DNA of 40,386 bases, taken from assembly GCA_036377675.1 (NCBI GenBank), contig DASUXY010000029.1, forward strand, positions 1 to 40,386. Reading direction: 5' to 3'. Made by a program: the position numbers and the translations under genes. Source of the stretch: DASUXY01 sp036377675. GTDB taxonomy: Bacteria; Bacillota; Bacilli; Bacillales; Amphibacillaceae. The notes under the pieces are model-generated. The model saw only the letters and a list, made by a program, of their open reading frames with translations. It was not told where the DNA came from and ran no database searches. How positions within the stretch are numbered: the first letter of the stretch is position 1; the number at the start of each line of letters is the position of its first letter. Positions 33,431 to 40,386 of the stretch are shown here, piece by piece.

Positions 33431-35545
33431 CTACGATCCATCTTCAACGTTCATCAAACGCATCGAATTAAGTACGACGAGTAATGTCGCCCCAACGTCT
33501 GCGAAAATAGCAATCCAAAGTGTCAACCACCCCGGAATGACTAATAATAAAGCGATGAGTTTCACACCAAGTGAAAAAGCAACATTTTGTTTAATAATAC
33601 TTAATGCCTTACGACTTAATGAAATCGTATATGGAAGCTTACCTAAGTCATCAGCCATTAAAGCGATATCGGCTGTTTCTAATGCTGTATCCGTCCCCGC
33701 ACCACCCATTGCAATTCCTACCGTCGAAGATGCTAACGCTGGTGCGTCATTGACACCGTCTCCTACCATCGCTACTTTACCATGTTTTGCTTGAATTGCT
33801 TGAATCGTACGTAATTTATCTTCAGGCATTAACTCTGCTTTAATATCGGTTAAGCCAAGCTTATGTCCAATCGACATTGCTGTTTTTTTATTGTCACCTG
33901 TAAGCATAATTGTCTTTTCGACACCTAAATGTTTCAACCGTTCAATAACAGATAAGCTACTTTTCCGAATTTGGTCAGCGACTGCTATTAAGCCGATGAT
34001 TTCATGTTCTGTACTTAATAACATAACCGTTTTTCCTTCTGCTTGTAAGGTGTGAATAAGTTGTTGAATATCAGTAGGGACTTCAAGCATTTCGCGAATC
34101 ATCGTTGGACTTCCAATATAATACATCGTCTCAGCGATTCGTGCCTTTGCACCTTTACCCGTTATCGCTTGAAACTGATCTGCTTCATAACGATCGACAC
34201 CTACTTCTTTTCCTTTATGAATAATTGCCGTCGCGAGAGGATGTTGGGAAAAAGCTTCTATCGCAGTAGTGATTCCTAACATTTCTTTCTCACCGATGTC
34301 TGTTAAGCTCATAATATCTGTCACTTTTGGTCGACCTTCTGTAAGTGTCCCTGTCTTATCAAAAGCGATCGCATTCAATCGACCCGCTTCTTCTAGGTGA
34401 ATGCCACCTTTAATTAAAACCCCATGTTTAGCTGCGTTACCAATCGCCGTAACGATTGCCACCGGTGTTGAAATGACGAGGGCACATGGACATCCAACTA
34501 CGAGCACTGCTAACCCACTATAGATCCATGTTGACCAACTTGCACCAAATAATAATGGTGGAACAACCGCTATTAACAATGCAAGTGCCATAATAATCGG
34601 TGTATAATATTTGGCAAAGCGATCGACAAATTTTTGCGACGGCGCTTTTTCCGCTTGTGCTTCCTCGACAAGGTGGATGATTTTCGCTAATGTCGTATCT
34701 TCCACTCGTTTCGTCACACGTACCTCTAATGAACCGTCCTCATTCATCGTTCCAGCAAACACTTCATCACCTATACTTTTGTGCACGGGGATGGATTCAC
34801 CCGTAATCGCCGCTTGGTTAATCGATGACTCACCTTGGATGACTTCACCATCCATAGCAATTTTTTGCCCTGGTTTAATGAGCATCACATCGCCAACTTG
34901 AATCTGTTCAACATCAACTTCAATAACGTCATTTCCACGTTTAATGCTCGCTTTTTTCGGAGCTATATCGACTAATGTCCGAATCGAATCACGTGCTTTA
35001 TCGATTGAATAACCTTCCAATGCTTCACTCAAAGCAAATAGAAAGACAACGACCGCACCTTCTGCCCACTCACCGATGATCGCCGCTCCGATGACCGCGA
35101 TTGTCATTAATGTTTTCATATCGAATTCAAGTTTCGTTAAATTTTTGAAGCCAACTTTAAATAAATCATAACCACCGATGACAATCGATAATGCAAATGT
35201 TCCAATCGTTACGACATGCGTTTTACCGAGTTGGAAATAAAAAACATACCCGATAACAATGAATAAAACCGAAATCATCGTCGTTATATTTTCCTTCCTT
35301 TTCCAAAAAGGAACTTTTTCAATAGGCTCGCGTTGATCTTCAGGATATACTTGAATACCGTCAAAGGCTCCAGCTTGTTCAAGTTGTTCTACAGTAGCAT
35401 TACCTTGAATCGTCACTTTGGAAGCCCCAAAATTAAGTACGACATCATCTACTGAATCGATGTCACGAATGTTTTTTTCAAACTTTGCCGCACAATCCGT
35501 ACACGTTAACCCTTGCAATCGATATACACGTTTCTCTTCTTGCAT
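33431..35545 (-). CDS. cadA: Cadmium/zinc-exporting P-type ATPase
   Basis: P1B-ATPase exporting Cd(II), Zn(II), Pb(II). A heavy-metal-associated domain (GLTCTDCA, C15/C18) is at the N-terminus. Then come eight membrane helices, TGES (248-251), the metal-transport CPC (352-354), the phosphorylated D396 (DKTGT), the HP motif in QHPLATA, and the hinge GDGVNDAPAL. 704 residues matches CadA. Its ATG follows the cadC stop codon closely, so the two genes form an operon controlled by the operator at 35935-35987. Confidence 0.95.
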   Translation of the reverse strand: MQEEKRVYRLQGLTCTDCAAKFEKNIRDIDSVDDVVLNFGASKVTIQGNATVEQLEQAGAFDGIQVYPEDQREPIEKVPFWKRKENITTMISVLFIVIGYVFYFQLGKTHVVTIGTFALSIVIGGYDLFKVGFKNLTKLEFDMKTLMTIAVIGAAIIGEWAEGAVVVFLFALSEALEGYSIDKARDSIRTLVDIAPKKASIKRGNDVIEVDVEQIQVGDVMLIKPGQKIAMDGEVIQGESSINQAAITGESIPVHKSIGDEVFAGTMNEDGSLEVRVTKRVEDTTLAKIIHLVEEAQAEKAPSQKFVDRFAKYYTPIIMALALLIAVVPPLLFGASWSTWIYSGLAVLVVGCPCALVISTPVAIVTAIGNAAKHGVLIKGGIHLEEAGRLNAIAFDKTGTLTEGRPKVTDIMSLTDIGEKEMLGITTAIEAFSQHPLATAIIHKGKEVGVDRYEADQFQAITGKGAKARIAETMYYIGSPTMIREMLEVPTDIQQLIHTLQAEGKTVMLLSTEHEIIGLIAVADQIRKSSLSVIERLKHLGVEKTIMLTGDNKKTAMSIGHKLGLTDIKAELMPEDKLRTIQAIQAKHGKVAMVGDGVNDAPALASSTVGIAMGGAGTDTALETADIALMADDLGKLPYTISLSRKALSIIKQNVAFSLGVKLIALLLVIPGWLTLWIAIFADVGATLLVVLNSMRLMNVEDGS

Positions 35546-35920
35546 CTATTCGTCCTCCTTTGCATGGACCATTGCGATATAGACGAGTTGACGAACGTGG
35601 TCATCGTCTAACGAATAAAACACACGTTTCCCTTCTCGTCGGCTTTTCGCTAACTTCATCGTTCGCAATAAACGTAAATGGTGCGATGCTGTCGCTGTAC
35701 TTGAACCGATAATCGTTGCAACATCACATACGCACAGTTCTTGAGCTAGCGTTAAAGCATAAGCAATTTTTAAGCGCGTTGCATCTGATAACGCTTTAAA
35801 AATGGATTCAACCCCGGCAACTTGTTTCATCTTCGGTTGTATCCGGTTAACAATGTCTTCATCATATTTAAACGTTTCACACGTATCCTTACTGTTGTTC
35901 GGCTGTATTTTATCGCCCAA
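35546..35920 (-). CDS. cadC: CadC-type ArsR/SmtB metal-sensing repressor
   Basis: 124-residue winged-helix repressor. Metal ligands of the CadC type are visible: C14 in DTCETF and C63/C65 in ELCVCDVA (the alpha3N site), with the recognition helix ASHHLRLLR and the C-terminal FYSLDDDHVRQLV. The usual N-terminal second cysteine is replaced, so the site may differ slightly from plasmid pI258 CadC. The start is TTG at 35920 (MGDKIQPN) because GAGGTG is 6 bases upstream; the ATG at 35938 has no site. Confidence 0.9.
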   Translation of the reverse strand: MGDKIQPNNSKDTCETFKYDEDIVNRIQPKMKQVAGVESIFKALSDATRLKIAYALTLAQELCVCDVATIIGSSTATASHHLRLLRTMKLAKSRREGKRVFYSLDDDHVRQLVYIAMVHAKEDE

Positions 35921-35934
35921 TCCATTCACCTCAT

Positions 35935-35987
35935 TCAAATATTCATTTGATTAAATACAATATAACGTAGGTAAAAGAGAGTGTCAA
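35935..35987 (-). promoter_or_regulatory. cadCA promoter and CadC operator
   Basis: Minus strand TTGACA (35982-35987), 17 bases, TATATT (35959-35964). Directly downstream lies TCAAAT-gaat-ATTTGA (35935-35950), nearly identical to the cad operator core of staphylococcal pI258. Cadmium or zinc would release CadC and induce cadCA. Confidence 0.85.
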
Positions 35988-36035
35988 TCAAATACTCATA
36001 TGAACGTTTGAATGTATGCGTAATAAATTTAACAT

Positions 36036-36095
36036 AAAAAAATATATGAGTTCCTGCGATGTTTTACATACTTCATACTTCAGGATGCTCATATA
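36036..36095 (-). terminator. Terminator of the Fur-regulated gene
   Basis: TATATGAG...CCTG (36043-36056) pairs with CAGG...CTCATATA (36081-36095). On the minus strand it ends in TTTTTTTATG. It lies about 45 bases past the stop codon of the 36141-36461 gene. Confidence 0.75.
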
Positions 36096-36140
36096 CTTTT
36101 AAAAATGAATATAATCATTCTTTACAAATCAGATCATTAT

Positions 36141-36461
36141 TTATGAATGCTCTTTATATGATGTATATGCTTTACAGTCTACGACATATACAAAGACGAT
36201 TGATAATGCCATTAAAACAACAATTCCAATCATCAACACTTTTTCTTCAAACGATGGCGCTCCTATCTCATAAGAAGTAGCTACTTCTTTTTGAGTATTC
36301 CCCTCCACCGGCCCAATTGCAAACAACGAACGATCATCTGTTAACAGCATATGACTAGAAGAAGTGTTTCCAGCTGTTGGAACCGACTCTGCTAACGCCC
36401 GAGGGACAATGACAACACTTCCGAACAACAAAACGAACATTAAAAAAAATACTTTCTTCAT
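36141..36461 (-). CDS. Small exported membrane protein, Fur-regulated
   Basis: 106 residues: signal peptide (MKKVFFLMFVLLFGSVV...RALAES), a short extracytoplasmic Ser/Thr/Glu-rich segment of about 50 residues, then one transmembrane helix (VLMIGIVVLMALSIVFVYVV) and a short Lys/Glu cytoplasmic tail (KAYTSYKEHS). No NEAT, sortase or known iron-binding motif is visible, so I give no function. The ATG at 36461 is used because AGGGG is 10 bases upstream. The strong promoter with a Fur box upstream implies iron-starvation induction. Confidence 0.65.
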   Translation of the reverse strand: MKKVFFLMFVLLFGSVVIVPRALAESVPTAGNTSSSHMLLTDDRSLFAIGPVEGNTQKEVATSYEIGAPSFEEKVLMIGIVVLMALSIVFVYVVDCKAYTSYKEHS

Positions 36462-36531
36462 CTTTGTTCTACCCCTATTCACATGAAAAAATCTTTTGTC
36501 TCTTTTTGACATGCTCATTTATCGGTTTGAT

Positions 36532-36586
36532 TGATAACGATTATCAATTTCATTTTAATTATATGTCGTTCCAATTATATTGTCAA
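36532..36586 (-). promoter_or_regulatory. Strong sigma-A promoter with a Fur box
   Basis: Minus strand TTGACA (36581-36586), 17 bases, TATAAT (36558-36563), both perfect consensus. Just downstream lies TGATAAC-G-ATTATCA (36532-36546), a 7-1-7 Fur box with one mismatch. It would cover the first transcribed bases, a classical repressor position. The leader to the ATG is about 90 bases. Confidence 0.82.
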
Positions 36587-36700
36587 ACGAATTTTCCAAG
36601 GCTTAATAAAGCGAAATATTGTTCACGAACTGACGAAGACACGTTTTATCTTTGTAAAAATAGGATAAAATCCCCAGCTATGAACATTTTTTGAATAATC

Positions 36701-36726
36701 GTTATTTTTCATAGAAAGTGGGGCAA
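36701..36726 (+). promoter_or_regulatory. Candidate sigma-B promoter of hsp20
   Basis: GTTATT, 14 bases, GGGCAA resembles the sigma-B consensus GTTTAA-N12-14-GGGTAT with two mismatches. It lies 48 bases before the Hsp20 ATG. A weaker sigma-A-like TACAAT at 36734-36739 is an alternative. Confidence 0.45.
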
Positions 36727-36773
36727 ACTATAGTACAATGAAAATAGAACTAAACACATAGGAGGCTAATCAA

Positions 36774-37217
36774 ATGTTTGATTTAAAACCGTTTAAGAAG
36801 AAAAATGATGATCTTTTCGAACGCATGGTAGAGTCCTTCAATGAAGTGTTTAATCGAGATGAAGTAACTCCACTTAATGGACGCTTCAACTCCTTCCGAA
36901 CAGATGTGAAAGAAACGAAAAAAGCGTATTATATCGAAGCAGAACTCCCAGGATTTGATAAAGAAGATATTTCCATTCAAGTCGACGACAATTATTTAAC
37001 AATCCGAGCAAAAAGAGATGAAGAAAAAGAAACAACTGATGAAGATGATAAAATTATTCGACAGGAACGTCGCTATGGAGAGTTTATAAGACGATTTTAT
37101 GTCGATGATATCGAGGAAGATAAAATTAAAGCTAAACTTCGACGAGGCATCTTACGCATAAAGGTTCCGAAAGAGGATGCGAAAGATACGATAAAAGGGC
37201 GCATTGAAATCGAATAG
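36774..37217 (+). CDS. Small heat-shock protein, Hsp20/alpha-crystallin family
   Basis: 147-residue ATP-independent holdase. The alpha-crystallin domain spans about 45-140: FRTDVKETKKAYYIEAELPG, YLTIRAKRDEE and the closing signature LRRGILRIKVPKED. 147 residues is usual for bacterial Hsp20, with a short Phe-rich N-terminus. AGGAGG lies 8 bases before the ATG. A single-gene unit with a possible sigma-B promoter and a strong terminator, consistent with general stress induction. Confidence 0.93.
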   Translation: MFDLKPFKKKNDDLFERMVESFNEVFNRDEVTPLNGRFNSFRTDVKETKKAYYIEAELPGFDKEDISIQVDDNYLTIRAKRDEEKETTDEDDKIIRQERRYGEFIRRFYVDDIEEDKIKAKLRRGILRIKVPKEDAKDTIKGRIEIE

Positions 37218-37228
37218 GCTTTTTATTG

Positions 37229-37264
37229 AAACTGTCACTTCAGATGAGGTGACAGTTTTTTTAT
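37229..37264 (+). terminator. Terminator of hsp20
   Basis: AACTGTCAC (37230-37238) pairs with GTGACAGTT (37249-37257), followed by TTTTTTATT. Confidence 0.9.
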
Positions 37265-37386
37265 TGAATGGTATTTTCCTTTACGAACATCTCCTTTGCG
37301 ATGTCACTTTTATTTTCTTAAAACAATCCATCTTCATCGTTTTTTCATGTGGAAGTGTTATGATTTCCCTAAGTGGAATGTAATGG

Positions 37387-37424
37387 ACATTAAAAAATCG
37401 AAAATCACAAGATCGTGGATTTTT
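37387..37424 (-). terminator. Possible terminator of the MarR/MBL operon
   Basis: AAAAATC (37393-37399) pairs with GATTTTT (37418-37424). T runs lie on either side. It is about 105 bases past the metallo-hydrolase stop codon, so the assignment is tentative. Confidence 0.4.
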
Positions 37425-37528
37425 CCTTTGTTTATGTACATCCCATCCATTTATAAGAATAATTCGAAAAACTGGTAAAATATTTAGGTGTGAATGTAGG
37501 ACAAAGAAAAGGTGGATTGTAAATGCAT

Positions 37529-38380
37529 TTATTCAAGACCATTTATAAAACAATTAACGACTTCTTTTTCTAAAGGACTTAATTGTCGCCCTAGTTGATT
37601 CTTTACATCCTCGGTTAAAGTTTCGTAATGATGTTGGTGCTTATCTGTAACATCACAAATCATTTGCAATAATTCTTTATAGACTTGAAATTCATCGGCT
37701 GATAACGGCTGTTCATGAGAAAGGACATACGTTTGTGCATCGAATACGGCAATTTTCTCAAGGAGTAAGCGTACATGACGAACCGTATATTTCGGTTTGT
37801 CTGTATAAACACTTGGATACAGGCTGTCTCCTAAGAAAAGAACGCTTTCTTCCTTAACGAAAACGACCGAGGAATCATTTGCATGATCGCCACCGACATG
37901 TTTAATAGTGCAATGAAGATTCCCTAAATCAATCGTTAATTCATCTAGAAACGTAATATTAGGTGGAACAATCGTTATCTGTCTATGTGTACCATATTCT
38001 TTTTTAATCATATCCGAACAAAATTGATTTTCAAGACCTATTCCTACCCGGTAGTCTAAAGCTTCATCCGTCCAATCGTATTCCTTCATTTCTTCAAGAT
38101 AGGCTTTTGTCTGTTCATGTGCAATTGTTAACAAATTCATCCGTTCCATCCCAAAACTGTGATCCCAGTGCCAATGCGTTAATACAGTGGCATGACAATT
38201 GTTTATTCCATGTTCGGCTATCTCACGAAAAAATAAATCCACATGGTTGCCCGAGTTACCAGCATCGATGGTAATTGTACGATGATCTCCGCATATCGCC
38301 GCCAAAACGGGGCGGTCTGTTGTCGGATCGTGTGGTAAATAATAAATACGGTCTGTCAGTTGTTGGCATTTTTTCCTCAT
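37529..38380 (-). CDS. Metallo-beta-lactamase-fold hydrolase
   Basis: 283 residues. The HxHxDH motif is THWHWDHSFGM (H69, H71, D73, H74), with further metal ligands likely in HVGGDHAND and FLGDSLYP. This is the MBL-fold superfamily (glyoxalase-II or lactonase-like), not necessarily a beta-lactamase; the substrate is unknown. Its ATG lies just after the MarR stop codon with AAGGAGAAGGG straddling it, so translation is coupled. Control by the MarR repressor suggests a detoxification or signal-molecule hydrolysis role. Confidence 0.87.
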   Translation of the reverse strand: MRKKCQQLTDRIYYLPHDPTTDRPVLAAICGDHRTITIDAGNSGNHVDLFFREIAEHGINNCHATVLTHWHWDHSFGMERMNLLTIAHEQTKAYLEEMKEYDWTDEALDYRVGIGLENQFCSDMIKKEYGTHRQITIVPPNITFLDELTIDLGNLHCTIKHVGGDHANDSSVVFVKEESVLFLGDSLYPSVYTDKPKYTVRHVRLLLEKIAVFDAQTYVLSHEQPLSADEFQVYKELLQMICDVTDKHQHHYETLTEDVKNQLGRQLSPLEKEVVNCFINGLE

Positions 38381-38382
38381 AA

Positions 38383-38829
38383 CTACCCTTCTCCTTCCTC
38401 GGCATTAACAATTTGATTTAATGTATCACGAACGTGCTCTAAGTCTTTTATGTGAACTCTTGAATAATACTTACGAACGAGCAACTCATCAATTTCTTGA
38501 AGCAGTTGATGATATTCTTTTCCCTTACTCCCGAGAAAAATATGAGTTTCCCGACGATTAGCCGGATTGACTTGACGATCAATCATCTGCTTTTCTTCAA
38601 GCTTAGGAATGACTTGACTAACAGCACTCTTTGAAATATTTAAATAGAGAGCAATGTCATTCGATCGAACGGGCTCACGACGAATAATATAGTCCATCAT
38701 CATTTCTTGTTGTGGTGTTAATTGAAAACGTGCCAATTGTTCCATTTGTTTCGTTTCCCGTGATATGAGTATCTTAAACTGTTCAAATTTCCGATTAATT
38801 TCATCAACTACCGCTAAATAAGCTTCCAT
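38383..38829 (-). CDS. MarR-family transcriptional regulator
   Basis: 148 residues. A helical N-terminus (residues 1-40) leads to the winged helix: LTPQQEMMMDYIIRREPVRS, the recognition helix DIALYLNISKSAVSQVIPKL and the wing RQVNPANRRETHIFL, then a helical dimerisation C-terminus. The ATG at 38829 is used, 10 bases after AGGAGG. It is first in an operon with the MBL-fold hydrolase, under a promoter overlapped by a perfect 18-bp-arm inverted repeat, so autorepression is likely. Confidence 0.9.
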   Translation of the reverse strand: MEAYLAVVDEINRKFEQFKILISRETKQMEQLARFQLTPQQEMMMDYIIRREPVRSNDIALYLNISKSAVSQVIPKLEEKQMIDRQVNPANRRETHIFLGSKGKEYHQLLQEIDELLVRKYYSRVHIKDLEHVRDTLNQIVNAEEGEG

Positions 38830-38877
38830 ACAAGGACAACCTCCTAACACACTTTGTTGTTTATGATTACTCTTAGT

Positions 38878-38940
38878 GTCTCTTCACATATAGTTTAGTT
38901 TAGTTAACTCAACTATATGTGAAGAGACGTGAATTGTCAA
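38878..38940 (-). promoter_or_regulatory. MarR operon promoter within a perfect inverted repeat
   Basis: Minus strand TTGACA (38935-38940), 17 bases, TATAGT (38912-38917). Arms at 38878-38895 and 38911-38928 are perfect 18-bp inverted repeats (GTCTCTTCACATATAGTT and its complement) with a 15-base centre. The upstream arm covers the -10 and spacer; the downstream arm lies past the expected start site. Centre bases contain further TAGTT/AACTA copies. Confidence 0.85.
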
Positions 38941-39334
38941 TTTTTATAGAAAAAATTCTGTATCAAACATATAGCCTTATATACCGTTTTATGTTTTTCA
39001 AGGTATGAATGAGTTTTAAGCTTTCGTTTATAATCAATCCACACTTACTAGCTAAAATACATAACTCTAATAAATCTTTCCAAATTCATGATCGTATTGT
39101 GGCCCTTTATGAAGATGACGTAAACTACGAAGGCTCGCCGATGAAGAGGAGTTTCCATCGGTTCTATGGACATTGAAATCCTCCATCCGAGCAGTTTTAA
39201 CGGATGGGCTCAAAAATGTATACGAAAAAATATAAGGTTTTCTAATCTGCGTTTATCTTTATTCAACTTCCTCCTCATCGTATTTAGAAGAGGAGGGTTG
39301 ATTGTTGGTTTACATATCGATTAATACAAAACAG
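38941..39334. other. Intergenic region upstream of the MarR operon
   Basis: No firm gene. It holds a 55-codon open frame (39009-39176), a hairpin CCATCCG/CGGATGG (39183-39189 and 39201-39207) and a GC-rich hairpin CCTCCTC/GAGGAGG at 39264-39300, with CAAC/GTTG pairing outside. The latter hairpins have no clear T run. Confidence 0.45.
39009..39176 (+). CDS. Possible small ORF, unknown
   Basis: 55 codons from an ATG at 39009 to TGA. Translation includes LSFIINPHLLAKIHNS and DRIVALYEDDVNYEGSP. AAGG lies 5-6 bases before the start. No family recognised; it may be a chance frame or a decayed fragment. Confidence 0.25.
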   Translation: MSFKLSFIINPHLLAKIHNSNKSFQIHDRIVALYEDDVNYEGSPMKRSFHRFYGH

Positions 39335-39363
39335 AAAAAAGCCCCATCCATTAGCGAATGGGG
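39335..39363 (-). terminator. Terminator of the RND efflux gene
   Basis: CCCCAT (39342-39347) pairs with ATGGGG (39358-39363), followed on the minus strand by GCTTTTTTC. It lies 35 bases past the stop codon. Confidence 0.78.
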
Positions 39364-39397
39364 TCTCTCTTCATACGTATTTTGTAAAGAAAAGCGG

Positions 39398-40386
39398 TTA
39401 ACTTGACACACGTGCACCTTCCGTTTTATCTTGAGGAGTCTTTTTCTTCCGTATGAATACCCTTTTCAAACCGTTCCCGAGATCTTCAAACACTAAATAA
39501 ATCGCTGGGATTAACAACAACGTAATCAAAGTGGAAAATAACAGACCGGATATGATGACAACCGCTAAAGGCGATTGATACCCACTGGCGCCATCTGTTG
39601 CCAAGGCTAGTGGAATCATTCCACCAACTGTAGTTAAGGTCGTCATAAAGATCGGACGAAGTCGATTTCTACCCGCGTCTACAAGTGCTTCATTGACAGC
39701 TAATCCTTGATTTCTCATTTGTTTCACACGGTCAATGAGTAAAATCCCGTTATTCAAAACAATTCCGACAAGCATTACGATGCCGATTGCTGACATAACA
39801 CTTAATTCCTTCTGTGTGATGAACATCCCGATGATCACTCCTGTAATCGTAACTGGAACAATCGACATAATGATGAATGGATGTTTCAAACTATTGAACT
39901 GAATCGCCATGACGACAAAGACGAGAAAGATTGCTAAGGCTAAGACAAGTGCCATATCTTGAGCCATTTCTTGCTGTTCTTCCAAATCCCCGCGAATAGA
40001 CAACTCGTAACCTTCGGGTGTTTCAAAGTCCTTCATCAATTGTTGCACATCGCGATTAACGGACCCTAAATCTCGCTCTTCAATATCTGCGATCACTTTT
40101 ATATAACGTTCTCCGTTTTGATGATTAATTTGTGTAGGGGACGTTGTTTGTTCTAGCGTTACATAGGTCGATAGTTTTTCTTCGTCTCCCGTTGGAGTCG
40201 TTATTTTTTGCTGTAAGAGATCTTTTTGATCGTTAATAGAAATATCCGTTTTTAAAACGATCGGCGCTGCGTGGCCGTTATTCACGTATTCACCGACAGG
40301 AACATGTGAAAACGACCCTTGCACATACTCATACATCAACGGAGCTGTCACTTGATCTTTCTCCATTTTCTTTTCATGGAATTTAA
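39398..40386 (-). CDS. RND multidrug efflux transporter, HAE1/AcrB-like (partial)
   Basis: The C-terminal 329 residues only; the frame is open past the window edge, so the ATG at 40366 is internal. Visible parts are a piece of the porter domain (YVQGSFSHVPVGEYVNNG, GYELSIRGDLEEQQEMA), then helices with GIVMLVGIVLNNGILLIDRV, the conserved DAGRNRLRPIFMTTLTTVGG, and a basic Lys/Arg tail. In Bacillus such proteins (SwrC/YerP-like) export surfactants or other amphiphiles. Full length of about 1000 residues would be expected. Confidence 0.9.
   Translation of the reverse strand, partial: KFHEKKMEKDQVTAPLMYEYVQGSFSHVPVGEYVNNGHAAPIVLKTDISINDQKDLLQQKITTPTGDEEKLSTYVTLEQTTSPTQINHQNGERYIKVIADIEERDLGSVNRDVQQLMKDFETPEGYELSIRGDLEEQQEMAQDMALVLALAIFLVFVVMAIQFNSLKHPFIIMSIVPVTITGVIIGMFITQKELSVMSAIGIVMLVGIVLNNGILLIDRVKQMRNQGLAVNEALVDAGRNRLRPIFMTTLTTVGGMIPLALATDGASGYQSPLAVVIISGLLFSTLITLLLIPAIYLVFEDLGNGLKRVFIRKKKTPQDKTEGARVSS

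Noticed and set aside
37296..37478. 60-codon plus-strand frame after hsp20
   Set aside because: Lies after a strong terminator without promoter or ribosome site.
40366..40368. ATG as start of the RND gene
   Set aside because: The frame stays open to the window edge and the protein begins mid-domain, so this methionine is internal.

Overview
The window looks like chromosomal DNA from a Gram-positive, AT-rich member of the Bacillaceae. Grounds for this: AGGAGG-type ribosome binding sites, GTG and TTG starts, sigma-A promoters, and Bacillus gene clusters such as acpS/ydcC/alr, ydbS/ydbT, cssR/cssS/htrB-like, yteA, yppG and ykwC. I do not commit to a genus. Most genes are on the minus strand. 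Almost everything is core metabolism, envelope or stress housekeeping. The accessory part is about 27.7-30.75 kb.

Layout. 1-7.2 kb: 3'-truncated alanine racemase, a LolA/YdcC-like lipoprotein, bifunctional Nnr, AcpS, a divergent rhomboid protease and the PH-domain pair YdbT/YdbS. 7.6-9.7 kb: a YkvI-type membrane protein and a secreted glycerophosphodiester phosphodiesterase behind a clear Pho box. 9.9-15.1 kb: CshA-type helicase, EamA transporter, DegV protein with a palindrome touching its -10 box, alpha/beta hydrolase and YppG. 15.4-22.2 kb: an EcsAB/YthPQ-like ABC exporter, a PepSY pseudogene, DUF368, thiolase and TypA/BipA. 22.2-27.6 kb: a CssRS-like two-component system divergent from an HtrA-type protease, a zinc-ribbon membrane protein and YteA.

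27.7-30.75 kb is a decayed prophage or mobile-element scar. It holds a YolD-like gene with a small WYL-like gene behind a promoter whose spacer contains a LexA (SOS) box. It also holds two diverged copies of a roughly 90-bp unit, a phage-type amidase with LysM, several terminators, a frameshifted micro-ORF, an orphan pseudogene and a broken ElaA-type acetyltransferase.

30.8-40.4 kb: YkwC-type dehydrogenase, methyltransferase, cold-shock protein, CadA/CadC with promoter and operator, a Fur-box-controlled small membrane protein, Hsp20 with a candidate sigma-B promoter, a MarR/metallo-hydrolase operon under an 18-bp-arm inverted repeat, and the C-terminal part of an RND efflux pump.

No CRISPR array, rRNA, tRNA or intact insertion sequence was seen. 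Nothing here is clearly a new multi-gene system. The best leads are the SOS-controlled YolD/WYL/small-ORF cluster, the Fur-controlled small membrane protein and the MarR operator. Terminators, promoters and operators were read by eye and have not been tested.
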